Source: Planctomycetia bacterium (GTDB taxonomy: Bacteria > Planctomycetota > Phycisphaerae > UBA1845 > Fen-1342). Taken from it: 64,000 bases of DNA. The notes below the pieces were generated by a model. That model worked only from the letters and a program-made list of their open reading frames with translations, ran no database searches and was not told the origin of the DNA. Positions 1-8,549 of this stretch are shown piece after piece (position 1 is the first letter of the stretch; each line of letters opens with the position of its first letter). The DNA lies in the NCBI GenBank assembly GCA_015709575.1, contig CP054190.1, forward strand, positions 1,668,616 to 1,732,615. Direction: 5' to 3'. Both the position numbers and the translations under genes were made by a program.

Positions 1-389
1 TCGTTCGCCGCGTCGGCGGAGAGCAGATGATTGAGCAGGATCTCGGCGACTACGACTCGCACGAGCGCGTCGGGGTTTTCGCGGCGATTGCCGGTGATCA
101 GGCCGACGTCCTCGGCGGCGAATCCCCAGCGCACCGCCAGCGCCTGCAGCTCGCGGAATTTCTGATCGGTGAGGGCAATCAGCGGGGTAGTGTAGTAAAT
201 CCGGCGACGGGCAGTCAGCGCTTCGTAGACCGCCGCTTCGGCCAGCAGCGTTTTGCCCATGCCGGTCGGAGCGCAAACCATCACACCGTGGTCGGATTCG
301 AACCACGCCAGCAGCGCTTCTTCCTGGTACGGATAGAGCTCGTGCGTGAGCGTGCCGAGAAACGCGGAGCAGATGTCGCTGCGGTTCAT
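1..389 (-). CDS. DEAD/DEAH-box helicase, N-terminal fragment
   Basis: Only the first ~129 residues are inside the window; the gene runs off the left edge. The ATG at 389 opens [14 protein letters not shown]. The fragment then has a Q-motif-like stretch ([11 protein letters not shown]), a Walker A motif [15 protein letters not shown] and motif Ia-like [14 protein letters not shown], followed by [14 protein letters not shown]. This order is typical of Ski2-like or Lhr-like superfamily 2 helicases, which use ATP to unwind RNA or DNA. DEAH/DECH motif II and the second RecA domain are not visible, so the subfamily cannot be fixed. The next gene on this strand starts far upstream and ends 39 bp before this start, so co-transcription is possible. 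Confidence 0.8.
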   Translation of the reverse strand, partial: MNRSDICSAFLGTLTHELYPYQEEALLAWFESDHGVMVCAPTGMGKTLLAEAAVYEALTARRRIYYTTPLIALTDQKFRELQALAVRWGFAAEDVGLITGNRRENPDALVRVVVAEILLNHLLSADAAN

Positions 390-428
390 CCGCGTGAGTG
401 TAGCCGCCGCGTGCGCCGGCCGTGCGCG

Positions 429-2879
429 TCACGGGCCGGGTGCATCAGATTGTGTCGCGGGAGCCGGCGCGGGCACTCGCTCCAACTGCTCCAGGTTCAG
501 GCGGGCTTTTTCATAGCCGGGGTCAAGCTGCAGCGCCGCGCGGAACGCCGCCGCGGCCTGCTCGCGCTGCCCGGCCTGCGCCAGCGCGATGCCGAGCTGG
601 TTGTGAAGGCGCGGGTCGCGCGGCGCGATCCTCAGCGCGGACGTGTAGGCCGTCGCGGCGCCGGCCCAGTTGCCGCGGTTCTCGCGCACGTGGCCGAGAT
701 TGGCCCAGGCGGTCATGTCGCCCGGAGTGAGCTGCGTCACGGTGGCGTACGTCGCTTCCGCGGCGGGAAAATCCCGGGTCAGCAGGAGGCAGTCCGCCAG
801 CAGCTTGTACAGCAACGGGTCGCGCGGCGCGGCTGCGGTGGACTTCCGCAGCAGCGGAATCGCCTCGGCGTGTCGGCCGGCGTCCATCAGCAGCCCGGCC
901 TGCATCGTGTCGAGCTGGGCTTCGCGCTGCGGCGCGACCTCGATGCCGCGCTCCAACGCCTCCGCTTCGGCGATTCTTCCCTGTACGCGCCGAATCCGCG
1001 CAAGTGTGACGCGCGACTGGGCATGCCACGGCACGGCATCGACCGCCCGCTCCAGGTATCGCTCGGCGTTGTCTATTCCGCCGAGGTGCAGAAACGCCAG
1101 CGCCATGCCGAGCGCGTAGCGCGGTGGGGTGACGTCGCCGAGCATGCGGCGCAGCGCGGTGGGGCGGTCGTCCGGCTCGGGGCCGCGCGGCTCAAACGGC
1201 TTCTGCGGGTCGATCCGCCGGCGGGCGATCAGATCGGCGTGCTCGGGGATGTTGCGAATATACACCGTTTTGAGCGGATCGACGTGCACGAGGGTCCACT
1301 GCCCGCTTTGGCGCAGCGCGTCGGAGAGCCAGCGGGTTCGATCAAGGTCCACAATCGCAGTGTGAATGCCGTACTTTTCAAAGACGGCCTCGTAGTTGCG
1401 AGCGTTCATCCCCAGGTAGTCAGCCATCACGCCGCCGGTTCCATAGACCTCAAGCCGGCCGTCGATGAACACCGGGTATTCCGGCCCGCCGCGCCAGGCC
1501 ATCCACCCGCCCTCGCGCATGTGGTGATAGACCTGGCCGCGCGGGCGCGCGGTCCGGATGAACTCGATCGCGTCCTGGCCGTGCATCCACGGTGTCAGTG
1601 TCAGCCCGGCGCGCATGTTCAGTTCAGCGGAGGCGGCGAATCGGCCGCTGGCAACGAACCAGGCGCCGGTCAGTGACGCCAGGGTCACTCCGAGGTACCC
1701 GGCCGTGCGGATCGGGGCGGTGCGCGCCGAAACCGGCGGCGCGACGATTCTGCCGGCGCCGCGCCGTGTTTCGCGCGCCATCAGCCATTCCTCGCAGCCG
1801 CGCAGCGCCGCCCAAAGCGCCGCAACCACCGCGAGCGTGACGTTTCGCTGGGCCAGCGTGGCGAGAAACGCCGTCGCCAGCACGAACGTCAGACGCGGCG
1901 CCACGCTCAAGCGAAGCGGAGCTGCGCCGGCGATCACTCCGATGGCGATCATCAGCGGAGCGACCAGCATGTCGGGCGTCCATTGATCGAGCGATTTCGT
2001 AAGCGGGCTGACGAACTCGCCGATGCGGCTGGAGAACAGGTGCCCGCCCTGAATCTCCGAGTAGAGCAGAAACGGAAACATCACACCCGAGTAGCCGTAT
2101 GGGTTTACCAAACAGACGACGGTGGTCAGGGTCGCCACCGCCAGCCAGGTCTTTGCGGACGGGCGGGCCGCCGCGCCGGCGTTGGCCGAGACCGCGCGCT
2201 CGATCACGGCGTGGACCGCATACAGCCACGCCAGTGCCGGGCCAAGAATGAACAGCCCGTGCGTGTTGGTCCACAGTATTTGCAGCAGCGGCAGCGTGAC
2301 GATCCAGCGCGGGCGCCGCTCGAGAATGAACAGGTACGCGATGACCATCAGGTACGTCACCACCTCCGGGCGCGGCAGCCAGCGTGAGGCGCCGGCCCAG
2401 ATGCCGATGGCCAGAATCAGCAGGCCGAGCGGCGTCGCCGTGGTGCGCGGGGCGGACGCGATCAGCAGCGCCAGCGCGCCGGCCACGATCAACGTGGCCA
2501 TGAAGATCACGGCGGCGCTTCCGCCCGCCATCCACGCGAAGTACTGCGCGATGCAGAACAACCAGCGCGCCTCGATCCAGCGGCGCGGCGTCTGCTCGTA
2601 CGGCGGCTGCGTCGTGAACGCCAGCTTGTCGGTGTACGGAATGGCGGTGTTCTGCACCATCCATTCCCCCGCGCGAAGCTGCCATCCCAGGTCCGTTGAG
2701 TAGATTTCCGACCATTGGAACGCGAGCAGGAGCAGCAGACACGCGCCGAGCGCCAACGCCGTCGCGAGGCGCATCACAGGCGATGCCGGAGCCGGGACCG
2801 ATGACTCCAGGCTCGGCCGTGGCGGAAGCGCCGGCGACGGTGGCGGTGTGGAAGGTGGTGGCTTGGGGCGGCGCTTCAA
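429..2879 (-). CDS. Polytopic membrane protein with C-terminal TPR repeats
   Basis: An 816-residue protein. A proline-rich N-terminal tail (~35 residues) precedes about ten hydrophobic segments (roughly residues 36-400). A soluble domain follows, and about six tetratricopeptide repeats occupy roughly residues 590-800 (LYKLLADCLLLTRDFPAAEA and AWANLGHVRENRGNWAGAAT are typical units). The first loop has DLGWQLRAGEWMVQ, a pattern seen in GT-C-like membrane proteins of planctomycetes, but no defined glycosyltransferase active site can be assigned. It probably acts in the inner membrane with the TPR domain as a scaffold. The TTG start at 2879 has GGAG nine bases upstream; the ATG at 2774, just before the first membrane segment, is an alternative without a clear ribosome site. 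The function is unknown. Confidence 0.75.
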   Translation of the reverse strand: MKRRPKPPPSTPPPSPALPPRPSLESSVPAPASPVMRLATALALGACLLLLLAFQWSEIYSTDLGWQLRAGEWMVQNTAIPYTDKLAFTTQPPYEQTPRRWIEARWLFCIAQYFAWMAGGSAAVIFMATLIVAGALALLIASAPRTTATPLGLLILAIGIWAGASRWLPRPEVVTYLMVIAYLFILERRPRWIVTLPLLQILWTNTHGLFILGPALAWLYAVHAVIERAVSANAGAAARPSAKTWLAVATLTTVVCLVNPYGYSGVMFPFLLYSEIQGGHLFSSRIGEFVSPLTKSLDQWTPDMLVAPLMIAIGVIAGAAPLRLSVAPRLTFVLATAFLATLAQRNVTLAVVAALWAALRGCEEWLMARETRRGAGRIVAPPVSARTAPIRTAGYLGVTLASLTGAWFVASGRFAASAELNMRAGLTLTPWMHGQDAIEFIRTARPRGQVYHHMREGGWMAWRGGPEYPVFIDGRLEVYGTGGVMADYLGMNARNYEAVFEKYGIHTAIVDLDRTRWLSDALRQSGQWTLVHVDPLKTVYIRNIPEHADLIARRRIDPQKPFEPRGPEPDDRPTALRRMLGDVTPPRYALGMALAFLHLGGIDNAERYLERAVDAVPWHAQSRVTLARIRRVQGRIAEAEALERGIEVAPQREAQLDTMQAGLLMDAGRHAEAIPLLRKSTAAAPRDPLLYKLLADCLLLTRDFPAAEATYATVTQLTPGDMTAWANLGHVRENRGNWAGAATAYTSALRIAPRDPRLHNQLGIALAQAGQREQAAAAFRAALQLDPGYEKARLNLEQLERVPAPAPATQSDAPGP

Positions 2880-2916
2880 GCGGGTCGGCTCCGCGAATGG
2901 CTCGGCGATGCGGACG

Positions 2917-3657
2917 TCAGCCGCGGGGCTTGCGCAGCGCCCAGCGGCGGGCGGCGGCGGTCACGATCCCCGGTGCGACGGATATTGCGACGGTGAACAG
3001 TACGAACGCGATCAGCCACAATCCGCCGAACAGGTTGCCGATCACGTTGCGAATCCCGCCGTAGCGGGTGAAGAACGCGACGGCCTCGGGATCGCGTCGG
3101 GCGCGACTCAGCACATATCGGCCGAACGCGGTTGGCGACTCGACGAACCAGCCATAAGCCATCCCGCCGGTGGCGGCATATCCGGTGGCAACGCCGCCCA
3201 CGGCATACCCGCCGGCCGTCATGCCGCCGAAGGCGACCGCGCCCAGCGCGAATCCGCCGCACGCCAGCGCCAGCGCGATCGCAAAGCCGCCAAAACTGAC
3301 CAATCCGAGCGCCATCCCGCCAAAAGAGAACAGCCCGATGCTCAGTCCGCCGAATGCGAACAATCCCTGCGCGCGGCCGCCTACGGCGATGACGCCTGTG
3401 GCTACGTCGCCGACCGCGAGGAACCCGCGCGCGTGCCCGTATTTCTCCATGCCGTGCGGCCCGAAGGCGACGTCCACCAGCGGCAGGCCGAAGAGCAACA
3501 CCTCCGACTTTCGGCGAAGCCCGGTCGCGGAGGCCGGGATGTCGCGTGTGAGTACCTCGACCAGTGGGCGCCCGCACTCCGGACACTTGCTGGTCTCGGT
3601 GGCGCCGATGAGCGAATAGCCACAATTCGAGCAGTAGGGATCGGCCAGCCGGGTCAT
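2917..3657 (-). CDS. Zinc-ribbon protein with decapeptide glycine repeats and a C-terminal membrane segment
   Basis: A 246-residue protein. An N-terminal zinc ribbon has paired cysteines (CSNCGYSL at ~residue 9 and CPECGRPL ~16 residues later). Residues ~82-172 are nine consecutive ten-residue repeats of the form [FV]GG-h-A-h-G-h-h-A, for example FGGLSIGLFS and FGGMALGLVS. A hydrophobic helix follows near the C-terminus (LWLIAFVLFTVAISVAP). The ATG at 3657 has GAGGTG immediately upstream, which decides it over longer in-frame openings. The gene lies 37 bp upstream of the membrane/TPR gene on the same strand and is probably co-transcribed with it. The repeats could fold as a beta-solenoid or a small membrane-inserting array; this is inference. 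No enzymatic motif is visible. Confidence 0.75.
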   Translation of the reverse strand: MTRLADPYCSNCGYSLIGATETSKCPECGRPLVEVLTRDIPASATGLRRKSEVLLFGLPLVDVAFGPHGMEKYGHARGFLAVGDVATGVIAVGGRAQGLFAFGGLSIGLFSFGGMALGLVSFGGFAIALALACGGFALGAVAFGGMTAGGYAVGGVATGYAATGGMAYGWFVESPTAFGRYVLSRARRDPEAVAFFTRYGGIRNVIGNLFGGLWLIAFVLFTVAISVAPGIVTAAARRWALRKPRG

Positions 3658-3735
3658 GTCACCTCGCGGCACGCAAACGGGGCGAGGGCCGGGGAGTCGC
3701 GCCGCGGGTGAGAGTGTAGACCGTCGGCGGGGCCT

Positions 3736-3765
3736 TTGCACGGGCGGGCGGGCGTCCCTTACACT
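3736..3765 (+). promoter_or_regulatory. Candidate sigma70-type promoter of the polysaccharide operon
   Basis: A -35-like TTGCAC (3736-3741) and a -10-like TACACT (3760-3765) are separated by 18 bp. They lie in the 155-bp gap between divergent genes, about 48 bp before the GTG at 3813. Both hexamers match consensus at four of six positions. There is no experimental support. Confidence 0.45.
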
Positions 3766-3812
3766 CACTTGTCCTGCCGGGCGCTGCGCGCCCGCCGTTG
3801 GCGGAGACGGGC

Positions 3813-5282
3813 GTGCTTCAGTTCGCGTTCTTCGGTTCAGAAGGGAAGTCCGGTCCGCCGGATCTCTCCGGGGCCTATGCCGTCGGGGTTGACGGCGTTC
3901 CACAGCGCGCTGATATACGCCTCGAAAAAAACCAGATCGTTTGCGAAACGCGCTCTCCCGCGCCAGCGGGGATCAGTCTGCGATGGATGGTGCCGGGCGT
4001 CGGGCCGGTGCAGCTCGAAACGACGCGGCTCGTGCCGCGCGCCGAGCCCTACCATCTGCACGTCGAGCTGGCCCGCCACCGCCTGATGCGGATCAGCTTC
4101 AAGCGTGAGGAATGGGGGCTGTTCGATTACCCAGGCATGGATGATCTCGCCGCGCAAGTGGAGGAAGCGAGAGAGGAATTTGTGCGAGCCCTTGAGCACA
4201 CCGATCATCCGCGCCAGGCCGCACAGCACGCGGATCGCAGCCTCGCGTCGGCGGTCGATGTCAGCGAAAAGATCGCCCGGTTCCACGCGGGCGTGTTCCT
4301 CAATCGGCGCGTGGCGGCGGGGGGGTTCACGCGGCAGTTTCTCGGTACCGCGATTCAACCGGCCCAAGCCCGTCCGCCACTGCTGCGGCGTGCGGCCGAA
4401 GCCCTCGACTACGTGCGTATCCCGTTCTCCTGGCGGGAGGTGCAGCCGAAGGAGAGCGTGGCGGATTTTGCCGCGGTTGATGAGGCGGTGAAAGCGGCCG
4501 GGGCGGCGCGGCTGAGCGTGCGCGGCGGCCCACTGCTGAGCTTCGGGATGCGCTGGGTGCCGGATTGGATGTATATCTGGGAGAACGACTACGAGTCGAT
4601 CCTGGAGTACGCCCGCGAGCATGTGCGGCGCTGCGTATCGCGACATGCGACGGCGGTTTCGTCCTGGGTCGTGGCTAGCGGGTTGCACGCTGAGGGGGTT
4701 TTTTCCTTCAGCTTTGAGCAGGTGATCGACCTGACCCGCGCCGCCGTCGCGGCCGTGCGGGCGGCGGCGCCGAAGGCCGGCGTGACGATCGAGCTGGCTC
4801 AGCCCTTCGGCGAATATTACGCCCGGAATCAGCGCACGCTGCCGCCGCTGCTGTATGCCGAGATGCTGGTGCAGAGCGGAGTGCCGTTCGACGCATTTGG
4901 TCTCCAGTTCATCTGCGGCATCGACGCCGACGGGTTCCACGTGCGCGACCTGATGCAGATCAGCTCGCTGATCGACCGGCTCGCCAATCTCGGCAAGCCG
5001 ATTCACGTCAGCGCCGTCGCCGCGCCCAGTGCCGCGACTGATACGCCGACCGGCTGGCGCGGACCCTGGTCCGAGGAGACACAGGCGGAGTTCCTGGTGG
5101 CGCTGACGGAGATCGCCCTCAGCAAGCCGTACGTCGAGAGCGTCTGTGCCGAGAGCCTGATGGACGGGCCCGCTTGTGCCGTGCCGCACGGCGGCGTATT
5201 GCGCGAGGACGGCCACCCCAAGCCCGCGTTCACGCAACTTGCCGCGCTGCATCGCCGCCTGGCGTCGGAGCCGGCGCGATGA
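3813..5282 (+). CDS. GH10 xylanase-like protein lacking both catalytic glutamates
   Basis: A 489-residue protein. An N-terminal beta-rich region (LQFAFFGSEGKSG; ~150 residues) precedes a GH10-like (beta/alpha)8 barrel beginning near RFHAGVFLNRR. Barrel strands are recognisable (YVRIPFSWREVQPKE, SVRGGPLLSF, DAFGLQFICG, GKPIHVSAV). GH10 enzymes use a Glu in W-x-V-x-N-E as acid/base; here the segment is W285-VVASG, with Gly at the Glu position. The nucleophile segment T-E-L is S-A-V (Ala ~401). Xylanase activity is therefore unlikely, and a carbohydrate-binding or otherwise altered role is inferred. There is no signal peptide. GTG 3813 is chosen because GGAG lies six bases upstream; an in-frame TTG exists at 3798. 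Its TGA overlaps the next gene's ATG, so it is the first gene of a coupled operon. Confidence 0.75.
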   Translation: MLQFAFFGSEGKSGPPDLSGAYAVGVDGVPQRADIRLEKNQIVCETRSPAPAGISLRWMVPGVGPVQLETTRLVPRAEPYHLHVELARHRLMRISFKREEWGLFDYPGMDDLAAQVEEAREEFVRALEHTDHPRQAAQHADRSLASAVDVSEKIARFHAGVFLNRRVAAGGFTRQFLGTAIQPAQARPPLLRRAAEALDYVRIPFSWREVQPKESVADFAAVDEAVKAAGAARLSVRGGPLLSFGMRWVPDWMYIWENDYESILEYAREHVRRCVSRHATAVSSWVVASGLHAEGVFSFSFEQVIDLTRAAVAAVRAAAPKAGVTIELAQPFGEYYARNQRTLPPLLYAEMLVQSGVPFDAFGLQFICGIDADGFHVRDLMQISSLIDRLANLGKPIHVSAVAAPSAATDTPTGWRGPWSEETQAEFLVALTEIALSKPYVESVCAESLMDGPACAVPHGGVLREDGHPKPAFTQLAALHRRLASEPAR

Positions 5283-5656
5283 CGCGGCGGGCAGCCGTGG
5301 CGTCTGTTCCGACGGCCGCGGTGCGGGCCGGTGCCGCCGCGGCGCTGCTGACACTGTGCGCGCTGGCGGCGCAGCTTGGCTCAGCGGCATTTCGGTCCGC
5401 CCCGCCCACGCCCCCGCGTGGAGCGGCTGCGCTTCGAATCGATCCCAACACGGCCTCCGCCGCGGAGCTGCAACTTCTGCCGGGAATCGGGCCGGCCCGG
5501 GCGTCGGCGATCCTGAGCTATCGCGAGTCCGTCGCTGCACCAGCCTTTGTCTCCTCGGCCGACCTCGACGCCGTGCGCGGCATCGGCCCGGGCACGCTTC
5601 GCGAGATCAGCGACTTCGTGGCCGTGCCGGAAGCGAAGTCGGAGCCGTTTCCGTGA
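5279..5656 (+). CDS. ComEA-like helix-hairpin-helix protein
   Basis: A 125-residue protein with one N-terminal hydrophobic segment (residues ~14-38) and a tandem helix-hairpin-helix domain. IDPNTASAAELQLLPGIGPA is the classic ComEA entry motif, and a second hairpin reads DAVRGIGPGTL. ComEA proteins bind double-stranded DNA at the outer face of the inner membrane during uptake; small HhH proteins of this type also occur without a competence system. The ATG overlaps the preceding stop (ATGA) and the stop overlaps the GTG of the next gene, so translation is coupled in a polysaccharide-type operon. No ComEC or other uptake gene is in the window, so a competence role is unproven. Confidence 0.8.
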   Translation: MTRRAAVASVPTAAVRAGAAAALLTLCALAAQLGSAAFRSAPPTPPRGAAALRIDPNTASAAELQLLPGIGPARASAILSYRESVAAPAFVSSADLDAVRGIGPGTLREISDFVAVPEAKSEPFP

Positions 5657-6714
5657 CGCCCGCGGCGGTGGTACTGGAGCCGATTCTTAAGGCACGCCCG
5701 TGGGGTGGTGCGGCGTTGGCGCGGTGGGGCAAGGCACTTCCGGCGGACGTCCTCATCGGAGAATCGTGGGAGCTCAGCGACCTGCCGGGGGATGAGTCGC
5801 GCGTCGCGCGCGGGCCGTTGCGGGGGCACACCATCCGGGAGTTGATGTCTGAATGGGGCCGGCACCTGCTCGGGGATTGCGCACCCGTGGCCGGGCGGTT
5901 CCCACTGTTGGTGAAGCTGCTCGACGCAGCGGACAACCTGAGCGTGCAGGTCCACCCGCGACCGCGGGACGTGAACGATCAGGGTTCCGGGGTGAATTCG
6001 GGTTTGCCGTACCCGGCCGTGAAGCACGAGTGCTGGTTCGTGTTGGAGGCGCTTCCCGGCGCAGTGCTCTACGCGGGCTTGCGCCCCGGCATCACATCCG
6101 CCGAACTGGCGGAGACGCTGGGGACGCCGCGAATCGTCGAGCTGCTCGCGCGTCGTGAGGTGCGCGCCGGCGATTGCTTCTACCTTCCCAGCGGCACGCT
6201 GCATGCGCTCGGCGCCGGAATTCTTGTGGCGGAGGTGCAAACCCCCTCGGATGTGACATACCGGGCCTATGACTGGGAGCGGCGCGATTCCGCCGGTCGG
6301 GCGCGGGAGTTGCACCTATCCGAGTCGCTCGACAATGTGCGCTGGGATGTCGCGGAATCGCACATTCTGGCGGCGGCGAGCGCGTCGGATCCGGAATCAG
6401 CGCGATTTGCGCCGATTACCGGCGCCACGCCACTGGTGCGCTGTCCGGCTTTCGCGCTGGATCGGTGGAGCGGGCCGATCGGGGCCGAGTTGGACTTACG
6501 GGGAGAGATGGCGGTGCTGATCGGGCTGGCGGGGCGACTGGCGTCGTCGTCGGCCGCGGGGGGGGAATCGCTCGGCGGCGGGGAGACAATGCTCGTGCCG
6601 GCGACGTGCGCGCGGCAGGCGCTGCGGGTTGTGCCGGGCCTGAGCGATGAGGCAGCCTCGGGTGCGGCGGAGCAGCGCGGCGCGGTGGTGCTGATTGCGC
6701 GGGCGACGGCCTGA
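5653..6714 (+). CDS. manA: Mannose-6-phosphate isomerase, class I
   Basis: A 353-residue cupin-fold enzyme that interconverts fructose-6-phosphate and mannose-6-phosphate, feeding GDP-mannose and related sugar nucleotides in the cytoplasm. The N-terminus ILKARPWGG and the metal-binding motifs are present: SVQVHPRPRDV (His), KHECWFVLEA (Glu) and LPSGTLHALGAGILVAEVQT (His). The Arg-containing VTYRAYDWERRD also matches the family. The length fits the short class I form of Firmicutes and planctomycetes. GTG 5653 overlaps the TGA of the comEA-like gene (GTGA), the only start consistent with coupling. Its neighbours (WecA/TagO-like transferase, O-antigen ligase-like protein) point to surface polysaccharide precursor supply. 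Confidence 0.92.
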   Translation: MTPAAVVLEPILKARPWGGAALARWGKALPADVLIGESWELSDLPGDESRVARGPLRGHTIRELMSEWGRHLLGDCAPVAGRFPLLVKLLDAADNLSVQVHPRPRDVNDQGSGVNSGLPYPAVKHECWFVLEALPGAVLYAGLRPGITSAELAETLGTPRIVELLARREVRAGDCFYLPSGTLHALGAGILVAEVQTPSDVTYRAYDWERRDSAGRARELHLSESLDNVRWDVAESHILAAASASDPESARFAPITGATPLVRCPAFALDRWSGPIGAELDLRGEMAVLIGLAGRLASSSAAGGESLGGGETMLVPATCARQALRVVPGLSDEAASGAAEQRGAVVLIARATA

Positions 6715-6774
6715 GAAGGAGCGGCCGCGGGTTCCAACCGCTTGTGGGCATGGGAGTTCGGATACACTCGAATC

Positions 6775-7449
6775 ATGGTGCGCATGCGGCCCTATGGGGC
6801 GGCGAAGCTGATTTGCGGCGTGTGGGCCGTCGATGACGGCCTGGTAAGCCGCGCGGTGCAACTGCTCACGCGCGCCTATGGTGGGGTGTTCGCGCGCACG
6901 CCGCTCATGCCGGTTGCCCAACCCGGGCACGACATCGTGCCGCGCGAGGTCGGCGTATCGGAAGAAAATTCTGCGATGAGACCGTTGCAGCTCGAAGGCC
7001 AGCGCTCGGCGGCGGAGAGCGGGCATCGGCCCGACGACGCTGGGCGCGCGCCACAGACTTCTGGGGCTGTATCGCCGGTGATGGGGGTGCAGCAATTCGT
7101 CGGTTTCGGCCACCGCACCACCGCAGCGCAGCTTCCTGACGCCGTGATCAACACGGCCGCCGTGGAAGAGCAATTGATCGATCAGCTTGTCGGTTTGGAT
7201 GCCATCGACGTCCCGGTTCTCACTCCCGGCTACGTCCATCCTGCGAAGGTCGTGCTCGCTCACCGCGTCGATCAGCCGCAGCGCGTCTATCTCGCGCCCG
7301 GCGCATTCGCTGAACCGGTGCTCTGGTACGGTCCCCGGGGCTGGCGCGGGCATCCGTGGACGCCGCCGGCACTGTTGAGTCACGACGGCCTGACGTTCGT
7401 CGGGCGGATGCGTGATGTCGCGCTGGACGACGCGCGGGGTGCCTCGTGA
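6775..7449 (+). CDS. Divergent DUF4416-like protein
   Basis: A 224-residue protein. The N-terminus (AAKLICGVWAVDDGLVSRA) and C-terminal half (INTAAVEEQLIDQL, VLTPGYVHPAKVVLAHR, RVYLAPGAFAEPVLWYG, GHPWTPPAL) follow the pattern I know for DUF4416, whose members read roughly KLRTNALE...DPGYL...SKLVLA...HRIYLG.GIYAEV...PLPWTYPDY. The middle, about residues 45-100, is unlike the family and may be an insertion. DUF4416 has no established function. The stop overlaps the next gene's GTG, which supports it as a real member of the operon. The assignment rests on remembered family patterns. Confidence 0.6.
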   Translation: MVRMRPYGAAKLICGVWAVDDGLVSRAVQLLTRAYGGVFARTPLMPVAQPGHDIVPREVGVSEENSAMRPLQLEGQRSAAESGHRPDDAGRAPQTSGAVSPVMGVQQFVGFGHRTTAAQLPDAVINTAAVEEQLIDQLVGLDAIDVPVLTPGYVHPAKVVLAHRVDQPQRVYLAPGAFAEPVLWYGPRGWRGHPWTPPALLSHDGLTFVGRMRDVALDDARGAS

Positions 7450-8549
7450 CGACGGTCCAGACGGCGGCGCTGCTTGGCGGAGCAATGTTCGCAGCGCTCG
7501 TGCTGGCCTTTGCATTCACGGTTGCCATGCGGCGCATCGCGTTGCGCATCGGGTTCGTGGATCGGCCGGGCGGTCACAAGTCCCACCAGCGCGTGACGCC
7601 CTACGGCGGCGGGGTGGCGATCTTCCTGGCGATGGCGGCGCCGCTCGGTGCGGCGATGCTGGCCGTCTGGCTGACGCCGACCGATTCGGTGGCGGCGCGG
7701 TTCGGAGGTCTTGCGGCGGATCACTGGGAGGGCCTTCGCAGCGGTCTGCCGCAGGCGGTGGTCGTGCTGCTCGGCGCGGTCGCGATTCACCTGCTCGGCT
7801 TGTGTGACGACGTGCGGCCGCTCGGGCCATACCTCAAGCTCTTTCTGCTGACGGCGATTCTCGGCGTGGTGGTGGTCGAAGGGCCGGTGCGCATGGCGCT
7901 GTTCGCCGGCGAATTCGGCAGCATCGCGATCACCCTGGCCTGGCTGATCGTCATGACCAACGCCATGAACTTCATGGACAACATGGACGGCCTGTCGGCC
8001 GGTGTGACGGCGATTTGCCTGGTGTTTCTGGCGGTCTGCGGCCTGCTGGCGGGACAGTTGCACGTGCCGCTGCTGGCGAGCGTCTTTCTCGGGGCAGTGC
8101 TGGGATTCCTGTTGCTGAACTTCCCGCCGGCGAAGGTCTTCATGGGGGACTCGGGCAGCCTGCTGTGCGGCTATCTGCTCGGTGTTTCCTCGGTTCTGAC
8201 GACATTCCATGACGCGCACGCGGGCAGTCCGCCCTACGCGCTGCTGATGCCGCTGGTAATTCTCGCCGTGCCGCTTTACGACTTCGCATCGGTCGTGCTG
8301 ATCCGGATCGCCGAGGGCCGAAACCCGATGCGCGGCGACCAGCGGCATTTTTCGCATCGACTGGTCGAGCACGGCCTGTCGCGCCGATCCGCCGTGCTGA
8401 CGATCTACCTGGCGACCGCGGCGACGGGCGTTTCAGCGACGCTGCTGCCCGGGGCGAACCTGCGCCAGACGATCTGCGTCGGTGTGCTGACGCTGATGAT
8501 CCTCGCCATCATCGCGATACTCGAGTCGCCGCCGCGGAGAGATACGTGA
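7446..8549 (+). CDS. Polyprenyl-phosphate N-acetylhexosamine-1-phosphate transferase (WecA/TagO/MraY superfamily)
   Basis: A 367-residue polytopic membrane enzyme with about ten helices. It should move a sugar-1-phosphate from a UDP-sugar to undecaprenyl phosphate, the first step of O-antigen, teichoic-acid-like or exopolysaccharide assembly. Family motifs are visible: FVDRPGGHKSHQRVTPYGGG, LGLCDDVRPLGPYLKL (Asp-Asp pair), MNFMDNMDGLSAG (catalytic Asp region), FMGDSGSLLCGYLLG, and a cytoplasmic His loop GDQRHFSHRLVEHGLS. The HFSHRL loop points to WecA/TagO rather than MraY. GTG 7446 overlaps the upstream stop, and its own stop overlaps the following GTG. The sugar used is not determined. Confidence 0.9.
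   Translation: MTTVQTAALLGGAMFAALVLAFAFTVAMRRIALRIGFVDRPGGHKSHQRVTPYGGGVAIFLAMAAPLGAAMLAVWLTPTDSVAARFGGLAADHWEGLRSGLPQAVVVLLGAVAIHLLGLCDDVRPLGPYLKLFLLTAILGVVVVEGPVRMALFAGEFGSIAITLAWLIVMTNAMNFMDNMDGLSAGVTAICLVFLAVCGLLAGQLHVPLLASVFLGAVLGFLLLNFPPAKVFMGDSGSLLCGYLLGVSSVLTTFHDAHAGSPPYALLMPLVILAVPLYDFASVVLIRIAEGRNPMRGDQRHFSHRLVEHGLSRRSAVLTIYLATAATGVSATLLPGANLRQTICVGVLTLMILAIIAILESPPRRDT

Noticed and set aside
6880..7150. Possible frameshift in the DUF4416-like gene
   Set aside because: No other frame restores the missing central motifs, and both ends match the family in the same frame, so an insertion or divergence is simpler.
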